NCBI GenBank assembly: GCA_963737405.1
Contig: CAVTSL010000009.1
Coordinates: 186,001-250,000, forward strand
Origin: JACCTU01 sp963737405
GTDB taxonomy: Bacteria > Actinomycetota > Thermoleophilia > Gaiellales > Gaiellaceae
Reading direction: 5' to 3'
DNA: 64,000 nt
Every line of letters begins with the position of its first letter. Position 1 is the stretch's first letter. Below the pieces are notes generated by a model, which saw nothing but the letters and a program-made list of their open reading frames with translations, ran no database searches and was not told the origin of the DNA. Positions 31,084-41,085 of this stretch are shown in pieces. A program made the translations under genes and the position numbers.

Positions 31084-33141
31084 CTACGGGATGTACGCGA
31101 GGTCCTCCGGGACGATCGACGTCGGCGTCTCGAAGAACGGACCCGCCGCGCCGTCCGGGTCGATGGTCGTCGTTCCGTCGCTCGCGAGGAACGTCGCGAG
31201 CTGCGTCTGCGCCGCGACCGCGAACGGCGCGAACGTGTTCGCGATGCCGGTCAGGAACGCATGCGGGTTCTTCGCGAGCGTCGGATTCGCCGCGAACGCG
31301 AGGTCGTGGCGGTAGAGCGTCGTCCGCGATTGCAGGTCGCCTGCGCGGATGATCGCGCTCGCCGTGGGGTTCGGCACCGTCTGGTCGCCGCGCGCGAACT
31401 GGATGATGATCGGCGCGGTGACGTGCGGCGCGTACGCCGCGGGGTTGCCCGACTGCTGCGCCCACTCGTTGTCGTCGATCACCACCTGGATCGCGGACGC
31501 GCCCGGGACGGTGTCGATCCGGATCGGCTCGTTCCGGAGCGGGATGTTCTCGTTGAAGTTCGTGAACGTCGGGTTCGGCACGGCGTTGTACAGCGGCGGC
31601 ATGCGCTGAGCCAGCGGGATGCCGACGAGCGGTCGGAACACCGGCGAGAGCCGGGCGATCTCGATGATCGGCCCGCCCGGGACGTTCGCGACGCCCGCGC
31701 GGATCGCCGGCTCGACGCCGAGCAGCTGCACGCCGTAGATCCCGCCGAACGACTGGCCCGCGTAGTAGATCCGTGACGTGCTGAGGTCGGTGGCCGAGTC
31801 GCCGTCGACGTCGACGCCGCCCTGCAGCGTCCGCACGAGCTGCATCAGGTCGAAGACGGTCTGCCGCAGCCCGTCGCGGTTCGAGATGAGCGCGTTGGCG
31901 CCGACCGCGTTCACGCCCTCGGTCGTGTCGTACGCGCCGTTCCCGTTCTGGTCGATCGCACGGCCGCCGTCGGAGAGGACGACCATGGGCAGGCCGCCGG
32001 TCCGGTTGACGGTGTAGCGCCCGAGCGGGCCGCCGCCGTGGCCGACGACGTTGATCGCGACCGTGGCGACGCCGCGACTCGCGAGCGACGACGCGACGGC
32101 CCACGGCGCACCGGCGCGCGAGTCGCCGAAGCCGTGACCGAAGATCGCGACGGGCCAGCCGCCGGCGGGTTTGGCGCCCGCGGGCACGAAGAGCGTGAAC
32201 CCGATCGTGTTCATCGCCTGGACGACCGGCGTGCCCGTGGCGGTTCCGTACGGCGGGATGAACTTGTCGGCCGTCTCGTAGTCGCGCGACTGGTACGAGC
32301 CGAACGCGACCGTCGAGATGACCGGCCCGAAGGCCGAGAGCGCGGCGAGCGGCAGCGGCGTGTTTCCGAACGTCGTCGTGGTGTTCTGGCGGTTCCAGAA
32401 CACGCTCGCGAGCGTCGAGAGCGGGAAGACCGTCCGCTCACCGCCGGTGCCGAGGTCGAAGCGCGCGCTCGGCGGCGCCGCCGCCTGGATCTGCGCGCGG
32501 ACCTTGTCCGAGATCGCCGTGATGGTCTGCGTCGTGAACAGGCTCGCTCCGGCGATGTCGTTGTTCTGCACGCCGACGGCCCGCGCCATCGAGAGCCCGT
32601 CGAGCAGCGACTTGCGGTACGCCTTCGCGACCGGGTCCTTCGTCTGCCCGAAGTTGAGGTCGTGCCGGAACGTCGTCGTGTCGAGCGGCTCGCCGTCGGC
32701 GGCGTGGACGCCGTTCGTGACGACGAGGAGATAGGTGGCGGTCTGGTCGAGCTGCCGGTCGCTCTCGAAGTGGAGCGTGTTCGCAGCGGGCTCCCAGACG
32801 ACCTGGTTGATCCCGACCTTCTGGAAGCCGGGGCCGACGAGGAAGACCGTCGAGCTCGAGACCGTCGAGAGGTCGATCGGCCCGGAGAACGGCACGGAGA
32901 TGCGCGGCTGGATGTTGAAGCCGTCGAGCGTGTTGAGCACGTCGACCTCGGCGCAGTCGGTCGGCCGGGCTGCGCAGTCCGGCTTCGGGAGGTTCACGCG
33001 GAGGCCTGTGGCCTGTGTCGCGTCGTCGACGGAGTAGAGGTTGCTGGGGAACGGCTGCCCTGCGGTCGTCGCCGCCAGCGCGGACGCCGGGAAGGCAAGC
33101 AGGGCAAGAAGGACGAGGCACCCACGCACGGCTGTTCGCAC
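31084..33141 (-). CDS. Large secreted alpha/beta-hydrolase (virulence-factor lipase-like)
   Basis: 685 residues from GTG 33141. After a signal peptide (GCLVLLALLAFPASALAA) comes an N-terminal Ig-like region (FNIQPRISVPFSGPIDLSTV), a long linker, and an alpha/beta-hydrolase core with GWPVAIFGHGFGDSRAG (oxyanion region), the nucleophile elbow YYAGQSFGGIYGVQLLG, and a C-terminal part with APIIIQFARGDQTVPNPTAS and FAANPTLAKNPHAFL that supplies candidate Asp and His. It looks like the bacterial virulence-factor lipase group, here probably an extracellular esterase or lipase. The EF-hand-like DVDGDSATDLS and DQNGNGAYDTTE segments may bind Ca2+. Confidence 0.78.
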   Translation of the reverse strand: MRTAVRGCLVLLALLAFPASALAATTAGQPFPSNLYSVDDATQATGLRVNLPKPDCAARPTDCAEVDVLNTLDGFNIQPRISVPFSGPIDLSTVSSSTVFLVGPGFQKVGINQVVWEPAANTLHFESDRQLDQTATYLLVVTNGVHAADGEPLDTTTFRHDLNFGQTKDPVAKAYRKSLLDGLSMARAVGVQNNDIAGASLFTTQTITAISDKVRAQIQAAAPPSARFDLGTGGERTVFPLSTLASVFWNRQNTTTTFGNTPLPLAALSAFGPVISTVAFGSYQSRDYETADKFIPPYGTATGTPVVQAMNTIGFTLFVPAGAKPAGGWPVAIFGHGFGDSRAGAPWAVASSLASRGVATVAINVVGHGGGPLGRYTVNRTGGLPMVVLSDGGRAIDQNGNGAYDTTEGVNAVGANALISNRDGLRQTVFDLMQLVRTLQGGVDVDGDSATDLSTSRIYYAGQSFGGIYGVQLLGVEPAIRAGVANVPGGPIIEIARLSPVFRPLVGIPLAQRMPPLYNAVPNPTFTNFNENIPLRNEPIRIDTVPGASAIQVVIDDNEWAQQSGNPAAYAPHVTAPIIIQFARGDQTVPNPTASAIIRAGDLQSRTTLYRHDLAFAANPTLAKNPHAFLTGIANTFAPFAVAAQTQLATFLASDGTTTIDPDGAAGPFFETPTSIVPEDLAYIP

Positions 33142-33280
33142 AGGAGGACCGCCTTTCTGGACGACGGGAGCAGCGATGCTACTCCCGCTTTACCGGATCG
33201 GTCCGTTCCCCGGTTTTACCTCCCCCTAACGACGTTCCCAGCATCCTCTCAGGGCTCCCGATGACACTTGCGTCCGCAAC

Positions 33281-34270
33281 ATGGCCCTGAGCCGCCACCT
33301 CCACACGACTCGGCGCTGGAGCGTCTCCCTCCTTCTCGCGACTGTTGCTGCCACGGCGTTCGCGACGGGAGCCAGCGCCGAGATCGTCTCGCGGCCGGAC
33401 GCGCAGGGCAGGCCGATCACGTTCGACGTCCAGGCACAGGGCGTCGACGTCGACTGGTACGCCGCGCTTCTCGGCGCCGCGGCCCACGGCAACGAGGTCA
33501 GCACCGTCACGATCCGCATCGTCCCGGAGTCGCGCGTGGCGGGCCTGTGCGGCGCCGCAGCGGCCGCCTGCTACACGCAGACGCGCACCGGCGGACTGAT
33601 CGTCGTCCCGGCGGGCAAGGACCTCCGCGTCGCCAGCACGTTCCTCCACGAGTACGGCCACCATCTCGACCGCTCCTGGACCGTGCCCGGGGTGCGCGAG
33701 CTGAACGGGACGCCGGTCTGGTGGCAGCTGCGCGGGATGGCGCAGCTCCTCGCGCAGGGACAGGTCGCGTTCGACTACTCGCGGGGCTGGAGCCGCGCCA
33801 CCGGCGAGATCTTCGCCGAGGACTACGCGTACATCCACGTGGGCTACCAGTACTCGATCCCGTGGCTCTCGCCGCCGGACGACGCGCTCAAGACCGCGCT
33901 GCTTTCCGAGCTCGGCGGGCAGCAGGGGCCGCTCCCGGAGACGCCTGCCGCCGGGCCGCTCGTGATCACCCGAGCCGGCACCCTGGCGGCCCGCCGCACG
34001 CAGACGGTGCCGTTCGGCCTGCTCGGCCCCGGTCGCCGCGTGACGTTCACGGTGACGCTCGGCGGCGCGCAGCGAAAGGGCACGCGCGCCCGCGCGGAGG
34101 TCGTCTGCGGCGGCAGGCGCGTGGCGTCGCGCGCGTTCACGCGGACGATCCGCACCCGGACGGTCGACGTGCCGAACCTCGGTCCGGCCGAGTGCACGGC
34201 GCGCATCGTCAGCACCGCTCCCGTGCGGCTGACGTACTCGGCGCGGCTCCGCCTGGCGATCCAGGCTTAG
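33281..34270 (+). CDS. Secreted zinc metallopeptidase-like protein
   Basis: 329 residues. A signal peptide (SVSLLLATVAATAFATGASA) precedes a catalytic domain with TFLHEYGHHLDRSW (HExxH) and GEIFAEDYAYIHVG, whose Glu is 70 residues further and can serve as the third zinc ligand, as in gluzincins. Two Cys flank AAAAACY. The C-terminal third is a beta-sandwich with conserved Cys (EVVCGGRRVASRAF, LGPAECTARIVS). Probably an extracellular peptidase or peptidoglycan/protein-binding enzyme; specificity unknown. It is divergent from the esterase across 139 bp and 11 bp upstream of the dienelactone hydrolase gene. Confidence 0.7.
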   Translation: MALSRHLHTTRRWSVSLLLATVAATAFATGASAEIVSRPDAQGRPITFDVQAQGVDVDWYAALLGAAAHGNEVSTVTIRIVPESRVAGLCGAAAAACYTQTRTGGLIVVPAGKDLRVASTFLHEYGHHLDRSWTVPGVRELNGTPVWWQLRGMAQLLAQGQVAFDYSRGWSRATGEIFAEDYAYIHVGYQYSIPWLSPPDDALKTALLSELGGQQGPLPETPAAGPLVITRAGTLAARRTQTVPFGLLGPGRRVTFTVTLGGAQRKGTRARAEVVCGGRRVASRAFTRTIRTRTVDVPNLGPAECTARIVSTAPVRLTYSARLRLAIQA

Positions 34271-34281
34271 ACTCTCGCCCC

Positions 34282-35040
34282 ATGTGCTTCGAGCTCGACT
34301 CGTCGCCGCCGATTCCCGTGCTTCGCGGCGCAGCCGTGGCGCACGACGAGCTCGTGCTCGAGGCGCGCGACGGCAACCGGTTCGCTGCGTTCGCGGCGAC
34401 GCCGGACGAGCCGACGGGGATCGGGATCGCGATCCTGCCCGACGTCCGCGGCCTCTACCGCTTCTACGAGGAGCTCGCGCTGCGGTTCGCCGAGCGCGGC
34501 TACACCGCGATCGCGTTCGACTACTTCGGCCGGACGGCCGGCGTCGCCAAGCGGGACGAGGACTTCGAATACCGGGAGCACGTTCAGCAGACCACGACCG
34601 ACGGCGTCCAGGCCGACGTCGCTGCTGTCGTCGAGAAGCTCCGCGAGACGACGAGTGTCGTCTTCACGGTCGGCTTCTGCTTCGGGGGACGGCACTCGTG
34701 GCTCGCAGCGGCGGACGGGAACGACCTCTACGGTGCGGTGGGCTTCTACGGGCGACCCGGTCGGGCGCAGGACGGCACGCCCGGGCCGACGCAGCGCGCG
34801 TCCGAGATCCGCGCGCCGATCCTCGGCCTGATGGGCGGCGACGACCACGCCATCACGGCCGAGGACGTCGACGAGTTCGACCGGGCGCTCGACGAGGCGG
34901 GCGTCGAACACGAGCTCGTCGTCTACCCGGGCGCGCCGCACAGCTTCTTCGACCGCAAGCAGGAGGAGTTCGCCGACGCGTCCGAGGACGCGTGGCAGCG
35001 CACGCTCGACTTCATCCGCAGGAACGCGCGGCCGCGCTAG
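34282..35040 (+). CDS. Dienelactone hydrolase family protein
   Basis: 252 residues from ATG 34282. Alpha/beta-hydrolase landmarks are AILPDVRGLYRFYEELALRF, the nucleophile elbow FTVGFCFGGRHSWLA with Cys as in dienelactone hydrolases, PILGLMGGDDHAITAEDVDE (Asp) and VVYPGAPHSFFDRKQEEFAD (His). The Cys-Asp-His triad is complete. Real substrates of such proteins range from dienelactones to small esters; cytoplasmic. Its stop overlaps the convergent LysE gene by 4 bp. Confidence 0.88.
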   Translation: MCFELDSSPPIPVLRGAAVAHDELVLEARDGNRFAAFAATPDEPTGIGIAILPDVRGLYRFYEELALRFAERGYTAIAFDYFGRTAGVAKRDEDFEYREHVQQTTTDGVQADVAAVVEKLRETTSVVFTVGFCFGGRHSWLAAADGNDLYGAVGFYGRPGRAQDGTPGPTQRASEIRAPILGLMGGDDHAITAEDVDEFDRALDEAGVEHELVVYPGAPHSFFDRKQEEFADASEDAWQRTLDFIRRNARPR

Positions 35041-35654
35041 CGAGTCTGGGTCGCGACCCGGACGCCGAGCGCGACGAGGACCGTCCCGGTCGCCGCGTCC
35101 AGCCAGCGGCGGACGCGCGGGCGCCTGAGCACTGCGCCGGCGCGCTCGACGACGGCTGCGTAGAGGGCCAGCCAGGCGAACGTCATCGCGCAGAACACGA
35201 CGCCGAGCGCGAAGAGCGACGCGAACGTCGGCGTGCCGGGCACGAACTGCGGCAGCAGGCTCGAGAAGAAGACCGCCATCTTCGGGTTGCCGAGGTTGCT
35301 CACGAGCCCCTGCCGGAACGCGGCCCGTGCGGAGAGCTCCCGCCCGTGCTCCGTCGCGGCCGGCGCGTGGCCTCGAAGCGCGTGGAGGAGCGACTGCGCG
35401 CCGAGCACGACGAGGTACGCGGCGCCGACGACCTTGACCGCGAGGAATGCGGGCTCCGACGCGACGAGGAGCGCGGCGAGCCCGGCGCTCGCGGCGAGCG
35501 TCCACACGAGCTGACCCGCCGCCACTCCCGCTGCGGTGAACGTGCCGCCTCGCCGACCGCCGAGGAGCGAGTTCCGGACCGTGAGCGCGGTGTCCTGACC
35601 CGGCGTGACGATCACGAGCGCGGCGACGGCGAAGAACGCGAGGAGTGCGCCCAC
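35037..35654 (-). CDS. LysE/RhtB-family amino-acid exporter
   Basis: 205 residues, six helices: LLAFFAVAALVIVTPGQDTA (with the conserved T-P-G), GVAAGQLVWTLAASAGLAAL, AFLAVKVVGAAYLVVLGAQS, MAVFFSSLLPQFVPG (conserved N-P-K/F-x-P region), LFALGVVFCAMTFAWLALY and the C-terminal TGTVLVALGVRVA. This is a complete LysE/RhtB translocator, probably exporting an amino acid or a related metabolite. It is the third gene after the aldo/keto reductase and GH4 genes (9-bp gap). Confidence 0.88.
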   Translation of the reverse strand: MGALLAFFAVAALVIVTPGQDTALTVRNSLLGGRRGGTFTAAGVAAGQLVWTLAASAGLAALLVASEPAFLAVKVVGAAYLVVLGAQSLLHALRGHAPAATEHGRELSARAAFRQGLVSNLGNPKMAVFFSSLLPQFVPGTPTFASLFALGVVFCAMTFAWLALYAAVVERAGAVLRRPRVRRWLDAATGTVLVALGVRVATQTR

Positions 35655-35663
35655 GACCTGAGG

Positions 35664-36941
35664 CTACTGCAGGCCGTGTGCGGCGAGCAGCTCGTCGCAG
35701 GTCGCCCAGATCTCCTCGAGCGAGACTCCCTGCCCTGCGACGCCCGGGTCGAGCGCGCACGCGTGGTGGACGAGCTCCGGGCGCCCGTCCAGGTACGCGC
35801 GGACGGCGAGCTCGACGACGGCGAGATACGCGCGGTCGAGCGCGGCGAGGTGCGGCGGCAGCGCGTCCATCGGCGTCGGCGTGATGCCCGAGCGGTCCGC
35901 GACGCACGGCACCTCGACGCACGCTCCGTCCGGCAGGTTCGCGATCAGCCCGTCGTTCCGCACGTTGCCGTTGAAGCGGAAGGGCGCGCCGGTCTCGATC
36001 GCGTGCACGATCGCCGGCGCGTACTCGTTGCTCCGGGTGAGCGCGAGCTCCTCGCCGCTCTCCACTGCGGCTGCGACCCGCTCGAACTCGCCGAGGTTCT
36101 CCTCGCTCCGCCGAACGTATTCGTCGAGCGGGATCCTGAAGCGCTCGATCGCCTCGGCGTCGCCGAGAAACCACGGCACGTACTCGGCCGCGTGCTCGCT
36201 CGACTCGGTGACGAAGAAGCCGAGCCGGCGGAAGAGCTCGGCGCGCACGGTCCGCCCGAGACCTTCGGGGTCGGCGTCGATCGCGTCGGCGAGCCGCCCT
36301 GTGAGGTCGTCGCCGTTCCCGTCGCGGAGCCGGAGGAAGAACGCAAGGTGGTTGACGCCCGCGACCTCGTAGTCGAGCTCATCGACGCCGAGGATCTCCC
36401 GGAGCTGACCGGCCGTGCCCTGGACGGAGTGGCAGAGCCCGACCACGCGCTCGTGCCCGGTGCCCTCGTACACCGCGGAGCACAGCATCGCCATCGGGTT
36501 CGTGTAGTTGAGCAGCCACGCGTCGGGACACAGCTCCGTCATCTCGCGCGCGGTGTCGCAGACGACGGGGAACGTGCGCAGTCCGCGGAAGACGCCGCCG
36601 ACCCCGATCGTGTCGCCGATCGTCGCGCGAATCCCGTGCCGCTTCGGGATCTCGAAGTCGAGGAGCGTCGCCTCGTGGCCGCCGACCTGCACCGTGAAGA
36701 CGACGTAGTCCGCGCCGTCGAGCGCGTCGCGCCGGTCGAGCGTGCCGCGGACGGTCGCTCCCGCGCCGCGTGTCGCGTCCACGGAGCGCACGAGCGCCTC
36801 GGCGACCTCGAGCCGACGCGGGTCGATGTCGTGCAGGACGAGCTCCAGCCCTCCGTGCAGCTCGGGGTACGCGAGGAGGTCCGCGACGAGGGTCTTCGTG
36901 AAGCTCACGGAGCCCGCGCCGACGAACGCCACGCGCGGCAC
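35664..36941 (-). CDS. GH4 family glycosidase (alpha-galactosidase/alpha-glucosidase type)
   Basis: 425 residues. The N-terminal Rossmann motif VAFVGAGSVSFTKTLVADL binds NAD+, needed in the GH4 oxidation-elimination mechanism. Metal and active-site residues are visible: NYTNPM (145-150), the Mn2+ ligands C170-H171 in LCHSVQGT, and N197-H198 in GVNHLAFFL. The Cys-His-Ser-Val-Gln motif points to MelA/AglA-like enzymes acting on alpha-glycosides rather than phospho-glycosides. It has 3- and 9-bp gaps to its neighbours (aldo/keto reductase upstream, LysE downstream), so it is in one operon. No sugar transporter is adjacent. Confidence 0.88.
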   Translation of the reverse strand: MPRVAFVGAGSVSFTKTLVADLLAYPELHGGLELVLHDIDPRRLEVAEALVRSVDATRGAGATVRGTLDRRDALDGADYVVFTVQVGGHEATLLDFEIPKRHGIRATIGDTIGVGGVFRGLRTFPVVCDTAREMTELCPDAWLLNYTNPMAMLCSAVYEGTGHERVVGLCHSVQGTAGQLREILGVDELDYEVAGVNHLAFFLRLRDGNGDDLTGRLADAIDADPEGLGRTVRAELFRRLGFFVTESSEHAAEYVPWFLGDAEAIERFRIPLDEYVRRSEENLGEFERVAAAVESGEELALTRSNEYAPAIVHAIETGAPFRFNGNVRNDGLIANLPDGACVEVPCVADRSGITPTPMDALPPHLAALDRAYLAVVELAVRAYLDGRPELVHHACALDPGVAGQGVSLEEIWATCDELLAAHGLQ

Positions 36942-36944
36942 GGC

Positions 36945-37874
<930 letters not shown>

Positions 37875-37907
37875 GGGGCCGCAGCCTAGCGGCGGCGGCC
37901 CCGCCGA

Positions 37908-38063
37908 CTACGTGCAGACCGCGGGTGTGCGGGCGAGTCGAGGCTCGCCGTCGTCGCTGCCGCGGCTGCGGCATTCGAGCTCGTCGAGCATCGCCTTGAT
38001 CTCGGCGATCTCCTCGACGAGCTCACGGATCCGCGTGTCGAGCTGGGTGGTTGCCGGGTACAT
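37908..38063 (-). CDS. Small coiled-coil protein overlapping the FAD oxidase end
   Basis: 51 residues from ATG 38063 with GAAGAAAGG (38083-38075) upstream. The sequence starts MYPATTQLDTRIRELVEEIA, continues EIKAMLDELECRSRG and ends with a Cys. The first 35 residues form a heptad-like amphipathic helix, so an oligomer is likely. It overlaps the last 41 bases of the FAD oxidase frame in another phase. No known family; the ribosome site and codon use support real coding. Confidence 0.5.
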   Translation of the reverse strand: MYPATTQLDTRIRELVEEIAEIKAMLDELECRSRGSDDGEPRLARTPAVCT

Positions 38064-39462
38064 CGTCGGACTGCCTTTCTTCTGAGTTCATCCCATGACG
38101 CACGCCGGCGGCGTCTTCTTCCCGCACGACCTTGCCCGGATTGAGGATCCCGTTCGGGTCGAAGACCCGCTTGAGCGCGCGGAGGTACGGGACGAGGTCT
38201 CCGTGCTCGCGCTCGAGGTAGCCGATCTTGCCGAGGCCGATCCCGTGCTCGCCGGTCGAGGTCCCGCCCCGCTCGAGCGCCCACTCGACGAGCTCGGCAT
38301 AGAGGTCCTGCGCCGCCGCGACGTCGGCCGGGTCGTCGGGGTCGACCACGTGCACGAGGTGGTAGTTGCCGTCGGCGGCGTGCGCGATCACGGCCGCTGC
38401 GATCCCTCGTCTCTCGGCGCAGGCGCGTGCGTGCTCGACCGCTTCCGGCAAGGTCGAGAGCGGGACGCAGACGTCGGTCGCGAACCAGCGCTTGCCCGGC
38501 GCGAGCGCCGCGACGGCGTGCGCGGCGTGGTGCCGCGCCTGCCAGAGCAGCGTGCGCGCCTCGACGGTCGTCTCCGCCTCGACGTCGACCACGTCCTCCC
38601 AACCGAGCACCTCGCGCGCGGACGCGAGCGACTCCTCGCCGTCGAGCTCGACGAAGAGGCTCGGCAGCTCCGCGTACGACGTTCCCTCGAACGCGTTGAC
38701 CGCGCGAAGCGTCGCCTCGTCGAGGAGCTCGCAGCGCGTGACCGTGACGCCGGCGCCGACGAGCGCGACCGCGGAGCGACACGCGGCGCCGACGTCGCGG
38801 AACGCGGCCCGCAGCGCGATCGGGTGCTCGGGGAGCCCGTGGAGGCGCAGCGTGAGCTCGGTGATCACGCCGAGCGTGCCCTCGGAGCCGACGAAGAGCG
38901 ACCGCAGGTCGTAGCCGGCGGACGTCTTGACGGTGCGGGTGCCCGGCCGGATCACCGTCCCGTCGGCGAGCACCGCCTCGAGCCCGAGCACGTTCGAGCG
39001 CATCCCGCCGTAGCGGACGGTCGTCGTGCCGCTCGCGTTCGTCGCCGCCATGCCGCCGAGCGACGCGTCGGCACCGGGGTCGACGGGGAACCAGAGGCCG
39101 TGCTCGGCGACGGCGACGTTCACCTCGCTGCGCAGAACACCCGGCTGGACGCGCACCTGGAGGTCGCCCGGCAGGACCTCGAGCACGCGGTTCATGCGCG
39201 AGAGGTCGAGCGAGATGCCGCCGTGCACCGGGATCACGTGCGCCTCGAGCGACGTGCCGGCGCCGAACGGGACGACGGGGACGTGCTCGTCGTTCGCCCA
39301 GGCCAGCACGCGCGCGACGTCCTCGGTCGACTCGGGGAAGACGACGACGTCCGGCGAATGCCGCGCGTGGTAGCTCAGGTCGCCCGCGTGGTGCTCGAGC
39401 ACCGACTCGCCGGTCGAGACGCGGCGCTCGTCCCCGAGCAGCTCTACGAGCCGATCGCGCAC
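38023..39462 (-). CDS. FAD-linked oxidase, GlcD/D-lactate dehydrogenase family
   Basis: 479 residues from GTG 39462. FAD-binding motifs are PDVVVFPESTEDVARVLAWA, VPVVPFGAGTSLEAHVIPVH, GADASLGGMAATNASGTTTV and RSLFVGSEGTLGVITELTLR. The C-terminal FAD_oxidase_C domain includes AVIAHAADGNYHLVHVVDPD, GTSTGEHGIGLGKIGYLERE and VFDPNGILNPGKVV. It resembles glycolate/D-lactate/D-2-hydroxyglutarate dehydrogenases that pass electrons to quinone or a partner protein; no iron-sulfur subunit is nearby. The 35 residues after NPGKVV have no homology and may be read-through past a small frameshift. It is divergent from the HExxH gene, 11 bp apart. Confidence 0.87.
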   Translation of the reverse strand: MRDRLVELLGDERRVSTGESVLEHHAGDLSYHARHSPDVVVFPESTEDVARVLAWANDEHVPVVPFGAGTSLEAHVIPVHGGISLDLSRMNRVLEVLPGDLQVRVQPGVLRSEVNVAVAEHGLWFPVDPGADASLGGMAATNASGTTTVRYGGMRSNVLGLEAVLADGTVIRPGTRTVKTSAGYDLRSLFVGSEGTLGVITELTLRLHGLPEHPIALRAAFRDVGAACRSAVALVGAGVTVTRCELLDEATLRAVNAFEGTSYAELPSLFVELDGEESLASAREVLGWEDVVDVEAETTVEARTLLWQARHHAAHAVAALAPGKRWFATDVCVPLSTLPEAVEHARACAERRGIAAAVIAHAADGNYHLVHVVDPDDPADVAAAQDLYAELVEWALERGGTSTGEHGIGLGKIGYLEREHGDLVPYLRALKRVFDPNGILNPGKVVREEDAAGVRHGMNSEERQSDDVPGNHPARHADP

Positions 39463-39473
39463 ACTCCGAGCGT

Positions 39474-39842
39474 ATGCGACGCCTCCCGAACGAGCGCGAG
39501 CGACTGGAGCGCGCGAAGGCGCGGCTCGACCGGCTCGACCTCTACCGGCGCCCCGTGTCGCTCCGCGGCGTTCGGGCGCTCGTCGCGCCCGGGCTCTTCC
39601 GGGTGCCCGGCTTCCGGCGCTACCACGGCTACGCGTTCTGGCGGACGATCCTGGTCAAGAGCGCCGAGGCGTCCGACGACCTGCTGACGCACGAGCTCTG
39701 CCACGTCTGGCAGGCGCAGAGGCGCCCGCTCGCGCAGCTCTGGGCGTGGTTTCGCTACCCGTACCGCCAGAACCCGTTCGAGCGCGAGGCGCGGGGCGCC
39801 GTGGAGGCGACGCGGGGGTATGGAGCCGGGCGCCTCGGGTAG
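39474..39842 (+). CDS. Small HExxH-motif protein (putative metallopeptidase)
   Basis: 122 residues. The motif LLTHELCHVWQAQRRPLAQL (HExxH) is followed 30 residues later by NPFEREARGAVEATRG, with a Glu positioned as a possible third zinc ligand. The N-terminal helix is basic (RLPNERERLERAKARLDRLD). No signal peptide, so cytoplasmic. This resembles small DUF4157-like or SprT-like zincins but is too short to place. The neighbour downstream is an OLD-like ATPase, whose ATG lies 23 bases inside this gene, so the two are coupled. Confidence 0.65.
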   Translation: MRRLPNERERLERAKARLDRLDLYRRPVSLRGVRALVAPGLFRVPGFRRYHGYAFWRTILVKSAEASDDLLTHELCHVWQAQRRPLAQLWAWFRYPYRQNPFEREARGAVEATRGYGAGRLG

Positions 39843-41085
39843 ACGTTCCGACGTGGCCCTCCTCGACCGCGTCTCCATCCAGGGCTTTCGCGGCGCGCGC
39901 ACCGTGGAGCTCGAGCCGCGCAGCCTGTGCGCGCTCGTCGGCGAGGCGTCGAGCGGGAAGTCGACGGTGCTGACGGCGATCTGGATGCTCCTCGAGGCCG
40001 GAGCTCCGGTTCCGAACGCCACCGACATCTCCCGCGGCGCGAACGCCGGACGGATCCGGCTCGAGGCGGCGTCGGGCGAGCGGACGTACTTCCTCGACGC
40101 CCGCCCGCCGGCGACGCTGAACCTGAACCGCGAGGGCGCGCCGCCCGTGCTCTTCTTCCCCGCGTCGCGCCGCGGCGGCGACCTCGTCTCGATCGCGTCG
40201 CACCCGAAGGCCGCGAAGGCGGTCGAGCATCTCCAGACCTCGGAGGACGACGGCGGCGCGGCGCTCGCCGAGGGGATCCAGCACCTGCTCGACGCGCGTA
40301 CGCGGGGGCTCGTGATTCTGATCGAGGAGCCCGAGCTCTACCTGAGCCCGCAGGGGCAGCGTCACCTCTACCGCCTGCTGCGGCGGCTCGGCGAACGGAA
40401 CAACCAGATCCTCTACTCGACGCATGCGTCTTCGCTCCTCAGCGTGGCGCACCTCGAGGAGCTCGCGCTCGTCCGGCACCGGCGCACGGCGGGCACGGAG
40501 CTCTGGCAGCCGGCGTCGCTCCCCGCCGACGAGAGCTTCCGCGCGCTCGCCGAGTTCGACGCGGAGCGCGCCGAGATCTTCCTCTCGCGCGCGGTGATGC
40601 TCGTCGAGGGGATGACCGAGAAGCTCGCGCTCCCGTTCGCCTTCGAGGCCCTCGGCTACGAGCCGGACCGCGAGGGGATCCTGATCCTCGAGACCGGCGG
40701 GAAGGCCAACATGCCGCTGTTCGCGCGCATCTGCAACGAGTGCGCGATCCCGTACGTCGTCGTCCACGACCGCGATGCGCCGCGCGGGGAGACGCCGAAC
40801 GAGTCGGAGCAGGTCACGAACCGCGCGATCGCCCGGATCGCCGGGCGCGGCCGCGTCGTGCAGCTCGTGCCGGACTTCGAGGCGGTGACCGGGCTCAGCC
40901 AGAACCGCCGCGCGCGAAAGCCCGAGCGCGCGTACCGCAGGTTCAGCGGTGGGAAGCCGGTGCCCGAGGTGCTGGCGGCGGCGGTCGAGCGCGTCGTCGC
41001 CGCCGCGCGCGGCGAGAAGCGGCCGCCTAGCGCTTCCGCACGCTCGCCCAGAGCGCGGCAGGCAGCCGACGACGCGAAGTCCTGA
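39820..41085 (+). CDS. Compact OLD-like ATPase/TOPRIM protein
   Basis: 421 residues from ATG 39820 (GTG 39853 is the alternative, 10 bp after the upstream stop). A short ABC/SMC-like ATPase has Walker A GEASSGKST (41-49), Walker B LVILIEEPELYL (164-174) and the H-loop YSTHASSLL (199-207). It is followed by a TOPRIM domain with VMLVEGMTEKLALP (E263) and VVVHDRDAP (D317, D319). Known OLD proteins are ATP-driven nucleases that restrict phage or act on DNA; they are usually 550-650 residues. The ATPase here lacks most of the coiled-coil insertion. Function inferred. Confidence 0.75.
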   Translation: MEPGASGRRSDVALLDRVSIQGFRGARTVELEPRSLCALVGEASSGKSTVLTAIWMLLEAGAPVPNATDISRGANAGRIRLEAASGERTYFLDARPPATLNLNREGAPPVLFFPASRRGGDLVSIASHPKAAKAVEHLQTSEDDGGAALAEGIQHLLDARTRGLVILIEEPELYLSPQGQRHLYRLLRRLGERNNQILYSTHASSLLSVAHLEELALVRHRRTAGTELWQPASLPADESFRALAEFDAERAEIFLSRAVMLVEGMTEKLALPFAFEALGYEPDREGILILETGGKANMPLFARICNECAIPYVVVHDRDAPRGETPNESEQVTNRAIARIAGRGRVVQLVPDFEAVTGLSQNRRARKPERAYRRFSGGKPVPEVLAAAVERVVAAARGEKRPPSASARSPRARQAADDAKS

